Part shown: piece after piece, positions 50,930-61,400 of the stretch
How positions within the stretch are numbered: position 1 is the first letter of the stretch
Layout of the letters: each line of letters begins with the position of its first letter
NCBI GenBank assembly: GCA_964017155.1
Contig: OZ024861.1
Span: 21,507,213 to 21,571,212 of the forward strand
From: Oasisia sp. SBJ-2009
Lineage: Eukaryota > Annelida > Polychaeta > Sabellida > Siboglinidae
Direction of reading: 5' to 3'
DNA: 64,000 bases
Translations under genes and position numbers: made by a program
The notes under the pieces: generated by a model
The model's input: the letters and a program-made list of their open reading frames with translations, nothing else
Told to the model about the DNA's origin: nothing
Database searches by the model: none

Positions 50930-52753
50930 TTGTTAACGCATCCGTCCAACCACTCCTACTTAACGAATCCGTCCAACCTCTCCTACTTAACGCATCCATC
51001 CAAACGCTCCTACTTAGTGCATCCATCCATTCACCACTACTTAATGCATCCACCCGACCACCCCTACTTAACGCATCCATTCAACTACCCCTATAGAACG
51101 CATCCATCCAACCACCCCTACTTAATGCTTCCATCCATTCAACTCAACTTAGTGCATCCATCCAATTACCCCTATATAACGCATCCATCCAACCACCCCT
51201 ACATAATTCTTCCATCCATTCACCTCAACTTAATATATCCATCCAAGCACCCCTACACAACGCATCCATCCATTCACCTCAACTTAAAGCATCCATCCAA
51301 CCACCCCTACTTAACGCATCCATCCAACCACTCCTACTTAGCGCATCCATCCAACCTCCCCTTCTTAACGCATCCAATCAAACACCCCTACGTAATGCAT
51401 CCATCCAACCAACCTACTTAACGCATCCATCCAACCACCACTACTTAATGGATCCATCCATTCACCTCCACTTAATGCATCCAACCACCCATACTTAGCG
51501 CATCCATCCAACCACCCTACTTAACGCATCCATCCAACCACCACTACATATTTCTTCCATCCATTCACCTCAACTTAATGCATCCATCCAAGCACCCCTA
51601 TTTAACCCATCCATCCAACCACTCCTACTTAACGCATCCTTCCAAACACCCCTAATTAACGCATCCATCCAACCACTCCTACTTAACGCATCCATCCAAC
51701 CTCCCCTTCTTAACGCATCCAATCAAACACCCCTACCTAACGCATCCATCCAACCTCCCCTTCTTAACGCATCCAATCAAACACCCCTACGTAATGCATC
51801 CGTCCAACCACCCCTACTTAACGCATCCGTCCAACCACCCCTATTTATCGCAACCATTCAACTACTCCTACATAACGTATCCATCCAACCACCCCTAAAT
51901 AACGCATCCATTCAACCACCCGTACTTAGCTCATCCATGCAACCACCACTACTTAACGCATACATTCAACTACCCGTACTTAGCGCATCCTTCCAATCAT
52001 ACCTACTTAACGCATCCATCGAAACACTCCTACTTAGCGTATCCATCCAACCACCTCTAATTAACGCATCCATCCAACCACCCATACTTAGCGCATCCAT
52101 CCAACCAACCTACTTAACGCATCCATCCAACCACCACTACTTAATGGATCCATCCATTCACCTCCACTTAATGCATCCAACCACCCATACTTAGCGCATC
52201 CATCCAACCACCCTACTTAACGCATCCATCCAACCACCACTACATATTTCTTCCATCCATTCACCTCAACTTAATGCATGCATCCAAGCACCCCTATTTA
52301 ACGCATCCATCCAACCACTCCTACTTAACGCATCCATCCAAACACCCCTAATTAACGCATCCATCCAACCACTTCTACTTAACGCATCCATCCAACCTCC
52401 CCTTCTTAACGCATCCAATCAAACACCCCTACCTAACGCATCCGTCCAACCACCCCTACTTAACGCATCCGTCCAACAACCCCTACTTATCGCAACCATT
52501 CAACCACCCCTACTTAACGCATCCATCCCACCCCTCCTACTTAAAGCATCCATTCAACCACCCGTACAGAACGCATCCATCCAACCATCCATACTTAGTG
52601 CTTCCACCCATTCACCTCAACTTAATGCTTCCATCCAACCACCCCTATATAACGGATCCATCCAACCACGCCTACTTAATTCTTCCATCCATTCACCTCA
52701 ACTTAATGCATCCATCCAAGCACCCCTATTTAACGCATCCATCTAACCACTCC
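50930..52753 (-). repeat. Second copy of the 1,824-bp tandem duplication
   Basis: Copies 49,106-50,929 without any length change that I can find. I saw only scattered substitutions: CCAAACGCTCC for CCAACCGCTCC near 51,003, CTACACAACGC near 51,257, TTTAACCCATCC near 51,605, GCATGCATCC and GCATCTAACC (52,741) variants. The far edge is at 52,753, after which the sequence returns to ordinary Q monomers. Confidence 0.92.
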
Positions 52754-54680
52754 TACTTAACGCATCCATCCAAACACCCCTAATTAACGCATCCATCCAA
52801 CCACTCCTACTTAACGCATCCATCCAACCTCCCCTTCTTAACGCTTCCAATCAAACACCCCTATGTAATGCATCCGTCCCACCACCCCTACTTAACGCAT
52901 CCGTCCAACAACCCCTACTTATCGCAACCATTCAACCACCCCTACTTAACTTATCCATCCAACCAACCCTAAATAACGCATCCATTCAACCACCCGTACT
53001 TAGCTCATGTATCCAATCATCCCCACTTAACGCATCCATCGAAACACTCGTACTTAACGTATCCATCCAACCACCTCTACTTAACGCATCCATCCAACCA
53101 CCCCTACTTAACGCTTCCATCCAACCACCCCTTATTAACGCATCCATCCAACCACCCCTACTTAACGCATCCATCCAACCACCACTACTTAAAGCATCCA
53201 TCCATTCACCTTAATGCATCCAACCCCCACTAATTAACGCATCCATCCAACCACCCCTACTTCGCGCATCCATCCAACCACTCCTACTTAGCGCATCCAT
53301 CCAACCTCACCTTCTTAACGCTTCCAATCAAACACCCCTATGTAATGCATCCGTCCCACCACCCCTACTTAACGCATCCGTGCAACCACCCCTACTTATC
53401 GCAACCATTCAATTACCCTTACTTAACTTATCCATCGAACTACCCCTAAATAACGCATCCATTCAACCACCCGTATTTAACGCATCCATCCAACCACCAC
53501 TACTTAACGCATACATTCAACTACCCGTACTTAGCGAATCCATACAATCATCCCTACTTAATGCATCCAACCACCCATACTTAATGCATCCATCTAACCA
53601 TCCCTACTTAGCGCATCCATCCAACTACACCTACTTACCGCATCCATCCAACCACCCCTACTTAACGCATCCATCCCACCACTCCTACTTAAAGCATCCA
53701 TTCAACCACACCTACCAAACGCATCCATCCAACCTTCCCTACTTAATGCTTCCATACATTCACCTCAACTTAATGCATCCATCCAACCACCCCTATATAA
53801 GGCATCCATCCAACCACCCCTACTTAATTCTTCCATCCATTCACCTCAACTTAATGCATCCATCCAAGCACCCCTACTTAACGCATCCATCCATTCACCT
53901 CTACTTAACGCATCCATCCAGCCACTCCTACTTAACGCATCCATCCATCCACCCCTTCTTAACGCATCCATCGAACCACTCCTACTTAACGCATCCATCC
54001 AACCTCCCCTTCTTAACGCATCCAATCAAACACCCCTACCTAACGCATCCGTCCAACCACCCCTACTTAACGCATCCGTCCAACAACCCCTACTTATCGC
54101 AACCATTCAACCACCCCTACTTAACGCATCCATCCCACCCCTCCTACTTAAAGCATCCATTCAACCACCCGTACAGAACGCATCCATCCAACCATCCATA
54201 CTTAGTGCTTCCACCCATTCACCTCAACTTAATGCTTCCATCCAACCACCCCTATATAACGCATACATCCAACCACGCCTACTTATTTCTTCCATCCATT
54301 CACCTCAACTTAATGCATCCATCCAAGCACCCCTATTTAACGCATCCATCCAACCATTCCTACTTAACGCATCCATCCAAACACCCCTAATTAACGCATC
54401 CATCCAACCACTCCTACTTAACGCATCCATCCAACCTCCCCTTCTTAACGCTTCCAATCAAACACCCCTACGCAATGCATCCGTCCCACCACCCCTACTT
54501 AACGCATCCGTCCAACAACCCCTACTTATCGCAACCATTCAACCACCCCTACTTAACTTATCCATCCAACCAACCCTAAATAACGCATCCATTCAACCAC
54601 CCGTACTTAGCTCATCCATCCAATCATCCCCACTTAACGCATCCATCGAAACACTCGTACTTAACGTATCCATCCAACCA
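52754..54680 (-). repeat. Q-type HOR region 5
   Basis: Q units matching 40,800-41,700 at offset 11,969 and, further on, 43,900-44,900. CTTAATTCTTCC lies near 53,822 and CTTATTTCTTCC near 54,283. Monomers with TTATTAACGC and CGAAACACTCG occur in the usual order. No other feature is present. Confidence 0.75.
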
Positions 54681-56747
54681 CCTCTACTTAACGCATCCAT
54701 CCAACCACCCCTACTTAACGCTTCCATCCAACCACCCCTTATTAACGCATCCATCCAACCACCCGTACTTAACGCATCCATCCAACCACCACTACTTAAA
54801 GCATCCATCCATTCACCTCTACTTAATGCATCCAACCCCCACTAATTAACGCATCCATCCAACCACCCCTACTTCGCGAATCCATCCAACCACTCCTACT
54901 TAGCGCATCCATCCAACCTCCCCTTCTTAACGCTTCCAATCAAACACCCCTATGTAATGCATCCGTCCCACCACCCCTACTTAACGCATCCGTCCAACCA
55001 CCCCTACTTATCGCAACCATTCAATTACCCTTACTTAACTTATCCATCCAACTACCCCTAAATAACGCATCCATTCAACCACCCGTACTTAACGCATCCA
55101 TCCAACCAGCACTACTTAACGCATACATTCAACTACCCGAACTTAGCGAATCCATACAATCATCCCTACTTAATGCATCCAACCACCCATACTTAATGCA
55201 TCCATCTAACCATCCCTACTTAGCGCATCCATCCAACTACACCTACTTATCGCATCCATCCAACCACCCCTACTTAACGCATCCATCCCACCACTCCTAC
55301 TTAAAGCATCCATTCAACCACACCTACCAAACGCATCCATCCAACCTTCCCTACTTAATGCTTCCATACATTCACCTCAACTTAATGCATCCATCCAACC
55401 ACCCCTATATAGCGCATCCATCCAACCACCCCTACTTAATTCTTCCATCCATTCACCTCAACTTAATGCATCCATCCAAGCACCCCTACTTAACGCATCC
55501 ATCCATTCACCTCTACTTAACGCATCCATCCAGCCACTCCTACTTAACGCATCCATCCATCCACCCCTTCTTAACGCATCCATCCAACCACTCCTACTTA
55601 ACGCATCCATCCAACCTCCCCTTCTTAACGCATCCAATCAAACACCCCTACCTAACGCATCCGTCCAACCACCCCTACTTAACGCATCCGTCCAACAACC
55701 CCTACTTATCGCAACCATTCAACCACCCCTACTTAACGCATCCATCCCACCCCTCCTACTTAACGCATCCATCCAACCACCACTACTTAAAGCATCCATC
55801 CATTCACCTCTACTTAATGCATCCAACCCCCACTAATTAACGCATCCATCCAACCACCCCTACTTCGCGAATCCATTCAACCACTCCTACTTAGCGCATC
55901 CATCCAACCTCCACTTCTTAACGCTTCCAATCAAACACCCCTATGTAATGCATCCGTCCCACCACCCCTACTTAACGCATCCGTCCAACCACCCCTACTT
56001 ATCGCAACCATTCAATTACCCTTACTTAACTTATCCATCCAACTACCCCTAAATAACGCATCCATTCAACCACCCGTACTTAACGCATCCATCCAACCAC
56101 CCCTACTTATCGCAACCATTCAATTACCCTTACTTAACTTATCCATCCAACTACCCCTAAATAACGCATCCATTCAACCACCCGTACTTATCGCATCTAT
56201 CCAAACACCCCTACTTAACGCATCCATCCCACCACTCCTACTTAAAGCATCCATTCAACCACACCTACCAAACGCATCCATCCAACCTTCCCTACTTAAT
56301 GCTTCCATACATTCACCTCAACTTAATGCATCCATCCAACCACCCCTATATAACGCATCCATCCAACCACCCCTACTTAATTCTTCCATCCATTCACCTC
56401 AACTTAATGCATCCATCCAAGCACCCCTACTTAACGCATCCATCCATTCACCTCTACTTAACGCATCCATCCAACCACTCCTACTTAACGCATCCATCCA
56501 TCCACCCCTTCTTAACGCATCCATCCAACCACTCCTACTTAACGCATCCATCCAACCTCCCTTTCTTAACTTATCCAACCAACCACCCCTAAATAACGCA
56601 TCCATTCAACCACCCGTACTTAGCACATCCATCCAACCACCACTACTTAACGCATACATTCAACTACCCGTACTTAGCGCATCCATCCTATCATCCCTAC
56701 TTAACGCATCCATCGAAACACTCGTACTTAACGTAGGCATCCAAACA
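54681..56747 (-). repeat. First copy of a 2,067-bp tandem duplication
   Basis: From CCTCTACTTAACGC at 54,681 to CATCCAAACA at 56,747. Landmark pairs at 54,681 and 56,748, 55,196 and 57,263, and 56,299 and 58,366 all differ by 2,067. It contains two Q units, GCTTCCATACATTCACC at about 55,365 and 56,304, so the duplicated piece is itself a dimer of Q units about 0.94 kb apart. Confidence 0.9.
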
Positions 56748-58787
56748 CCTCTACTTAACGCATCCATCCAACCACCCCTACTTAACGCTTCCATCCAACC
56801 ACCCCTTATTAACGCATCCATCCAACCACCCGTACTTAACGCATCCATCCAACCACCACTACTTAAAGCATCCATCCATTCACCTCTACTTAATGCATCC
56901 AACCCCCACTAATTAACGCATCCATCCAACCACCCCTACTTCGCGAATCCATCCAACCACTCCTACTTAGCGCATCCATCCAACCTCCCCTTCTTAACGC
57001 TTCCAATCAAACACCCCTATGTAATGCATCCGTCCCACCACCCCTACTTAACGCATCCGTCCAACCACCCCTACTTATCGCAACCATTCAATTACCCTTA
57101 CTTAACTTATCCATCCAACTACCCCTAAATAACGCATCCATTCAACCACCCGTACTTAACGCATCCATCCAACCAGCACTACTTAACGCATACATTCAAC
57201 TACCCGAACTTAGCGAATCCATACAATCATCCCTACTTAATGCATCCAACCACCCATACTTAATGCATCCATCTAACCATCCCTACTTAGCGCATCCATC
57301 CAACTACACCTACTTATCGCATCCATCCAACCACCCCTACTTAACGCATCCATCCCACCACTCCTACTTAAAGCATCCATTCAACCACACCTACCAAACG
57401 CATCCATCCAACCTTCCCTACTTAATGCTTCCATACATTCACCTCAACTTAATGCATCCATCCAACCACCCCTATATAGCGCATCCATCCAACCACCCCT
57501 ACTTAATTCTTCCATCCATTCACCTCAACTTAATGCATCCATCCAAGCACCCCTACTTAACGCATCCATCCATTCACCTCTACTTAACGCATCCATCCAG
57601 CCACTCCTACTTAACGCATCCATCCATCCACCCCTTCTTAACGCATCCATCCAACCACTCCTACTTAACGCATCCATCCAACCTCCCCTTCTTAACGCAT
57701 CCAATCAAACACCCCTACCTAACGCATCCGTCCAACCACCCCTACTTAACGCACCCGTCCAACAACCCCTACTTATCGCAACCATTCAACCACCCCTACT
57801 TAACGCATCCATCCCACCCCTCCTACTTAACGCATCCATCCAACCACCACTACTTAAAGCATCCATCCATTCACCTCTACTTAATGCATCCAACCCCCAC
57901 TAATTAACGCATCCATCCAACCACCCCTACTTCGCGAATCCATTCAACCACTCCTACTTAGCGCATCCATCCAACCTCCACTTCTTAACGCTTCCAATCA
58001 AACACCCCTATGTAATGCATCCGTCCCACCACCCCTACTTAACGCATCCGTCCAACCACCCCTACTTATCGCAACCATTCAATTACCCTTACTTAACTTA
58101 TCCATCCAACTACCCCTAAATAACGCATCCATTCAACCACCCGTACTTAACGCATCCATCCAACCACCCCTACTTATCGCAACCATTCAATTACCCTTAC
58201 TTAACTTATCCATCCAACTACCCCTAAATAACGCATCCATTCAACCACCCGTACTTATCGCATCTATCCAAACACCCCTACTTAACGCATCCATCCCACC
58301 ACTCCTACTTAAAGCATCCATTCAACCACACCTACCAAACGCATCCATCCAACCTTCCCTACTTAATGCTTCCATACATTCACCTCAACTTAATGCATCC
58401 ATCCAACCACCCCTATATAACGCATCCATCCAACCACCCCTACTTAATTCTTCCATCCATTCACCTCAACTTAATGCATCCATCCAAGCACCCCTACTTA
58501 ACGCATCCATCCATTCACCTCTACTTAACGCATCCATCCAACCACTCCTACTTAACGCATCCATCCATCCACCCCTTCTTAACGCATCCATCCAACCACT
58601 CCTACTTAACGCATCCATCCAACCTCCCTTTCTTAACTTATCCAACCAACCACCCCTAAATAACGCATCCATTCAACCACCACTACTTAACGCATACATT
58701 CAACTACCCGTACTTAGCGCATCCATCCTATCATCCCTACTTAACGCATCCATCGAAACACTCGTACTTAACGTAGGCATCCAAACA
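56748..58787 (-). repeat. Second copy of the 2,067-bp tandem duplication
   Basis: Near-identical to 54,681-56,747. One whole monomer (27 bp, the CCCGTACTTAGCACATCC unit at about 56,620) is missing at about 58,680, which drops the offset to 2,040. Few substitutions are visible, for example GCACCCGTCC near 57,752. Both copies end at the same CATCCAAACA sequence. Confidence 0.9.
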
Positions 58788-60470
58788 CCTCTACTTAGCG
58801 CTTCCATCCAACCACCCCTTATTAACGCATCCATCCAACCACACCTACTTAACGCATCCATCCAACCACCACAACTTAATGCATCCATCCATTCACCTCT
58901 ACTTAATGCATTCAACCACCCATACTTAACGCATCCATCCAACCAACCCTACTTAACGCATCCATCCAACCACTCCTACTTAGCGCATCCATCCAACCTC
59001 CCCTTCTTAACGCATCCAATCAAACACCCCTATGTAATGCATCCGTCCCACCACCCCTACTTAACGCATCCGTCCAACCACCCCTACTTATCGCAACCAT
59101 TCAACTACCCTTACTTAACTTATCCATCCAACCACCCCTAAATAACGCATCCATTCAACCACCCGTACTTAGCTCATCCATCCAACCACCACTACTTAAC
59201 GCATACATTCAACTACCCGTTCTTAGCGCATCCATCCTATCATCCCTACTTAACGCATCCATCGAAACACTCCTACTTAGCGTATCCATCCAACCACCTC
59301 TACTTAACGCATCCATCCAACCACACCCCTACTTAACGCATCCATCCAACCACCCCTAATTAACGCATCCATCCAACCACCCATACTTAGCGCATCCATC
59401 CAAACACCCTACTTAACGCATCCATCCAACCACCACAAATGAATGCATCCATCCATTCACCTCTACTTAATGCGTCCAACCACCCATACTTAATGCATCC
59501 ATCCAACCACCTCTACTTAACGCATCCATCCCACCACTCCTACTTAAAGGATCCATTCAACCACCCCTACCAAACGCATCCATCCAAACACCCTACTTAA
59601 CGCATCCATCCAACCACCACTACTTAATGCATCCATCCATTCACCTCTACTTAATGCGTCCAACCACCCACACTTAATGCTTCCATCCATTCACCTCAAC
59701 TTAATGCATCCATCCAACCACCCCTATATAACGCATCCATCCAACCACCCCTACTTAATTCTTCCATCCATTCACCTCAACTTAATGCATCCATCCAAGC
59801 ACCCCTACTTAACGCATCCATCCATTCACCTCTACTTAACGCATCCATCCAACCACTCCTACTTAACGCATCCATCCATCCACCCCGTCTTAACGCATCC
59901 ATCCAACCACTCCTACTTAACGCATCCATCCAACCTCCCCCTCTTAACGCATCCATTCAAACACCCCTACTTAACGCATCCGTCCAACCACCCCTACTTA
60001 ACGCATCCGTCCAACAACCCCTACTTATCGCAACCAGTCAACCACCCCTTATCCATCCAAACACCCCTAAATAACGCATCCATTCAACCACCCGTACTTA
60101 GCTCATCCATCCAACCACCACTACTTAACGCATACATTCAGCTACCCGTACTTAGCGCATCCATCCAATCATCCCTACTTAACGCATCCATTGAAACACT
60201 CGTGCTTAACGTATCCATCCAACCACCCCTACTTAACGCTTCCATCCAACCACCCCTTATTAACGCATCCATCCAACCACCCCTACTTAACGCATCCATC
60301 CAACCACCACTACTTAATGCATCCATCCATTCACCTCTACTTAATGCATTCAACCACCCATACTTAACGCATCCATCTAACCATCCCTACTTAACGCATC
60401 CATCCAACTACACCTACTTATCGCATCCATCCAACCACCCCTACTTAACGCATCCATCCCACCACGCATA
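58788..60470 (-). repeat. Q-type HOR region 6
   Basis: It matches 46,170-47,870 at offsets of 12,604-12,612. Differences include CCACACCCCTAC (near 59,322), CACAAATGAATGC (near 59,434) and a contraction at CCCTTATCCATCC (near 60,047). CTATATAACGC is near 59,724 and CTTAATTCTTCC at 59,757. Confidence 0.77.
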
Positions 60471-61400
60471 CTTAACGGTCCTATTCAACCACCGCTAATT
60501 AACGCATCCATTCAACTCCCTACTTAGTGCATCCATCCAACCACCCCTCCTTATCGCATCTTTCCTACCACCCCTATCTAACGCATCCATTCAACCACCC
60601 CTTCTTAACGCATCCATTCAACCACCCCTACTTATCCCATCCATTCAAAAACCCGTACTTAACGCATCCATCAATAACTCCTACTTATCGTATCCATCCA
60701 GGCACTCCTACTTAACGTATCCATCCAACCACCCCTACTTAACGCATCCATTCTACCACCCCTATTTAACGTATCCATCCAATCTCCACTATTTAATGCA
60801 TCCATCCAATCCCCCGTACTTATCACATCCATTCAGCAACCACCCCTGCTTTACGCATCCATTCAACCACCCCTACTTAACGCATCCATCCAACAACCCG
60901 TAATTAACGCATCCATTCAACTACCCCTATATATCGCATCCACCCCACCACTCTTACTTAACGCTTCCATTCAACCACCCCTAATTAACGCATCAATACA
61001 ACCCCATACTTAATGCATCCATCCAACCTCCCCTCCTTAGCGCATCCATCCTACCTAACGCATCCATTCAACCACCCCTTCTTAACGCATCCATTCAACC
61101 ACCCCTACTTATCCCATCCATTCAACCACCCGTACTTATCGCATCCATCCAATGACCCCTACGTATCGTATCCATCCAACCACTCCTACTTAACGTATCC
61201 ATCCAACCACCCCTACTTAACGCATCCATTCAACCACCCCTATTTAACGTATCCATCCAATCTCCCCTACTTAATGCATCCTTCCAATCCCCCCTACTTA
61301 TCACATCCATTCACCAACCACCCCTGCTTTACGCATCCATTCAACAACCCCTACTTAACGCATCCATCCAACCACTCCTACTTAACGCATCCATCCAACC
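60471..61400 (-). repeat. P-type HOR block, copy 6 (no R block)
   Basis: GGTCCTATTCAACCACCGC, CTTATCCCATCC, CTATATATCGC (near 60,925), two 30-bp monomers (near 60,830 and 61,310) and CCATACTTAATGC. It matches 47,870-48,530 but is about 218 bp longer. Unlike most P blocks it leads directly into Q units. Confidence 0.76.
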
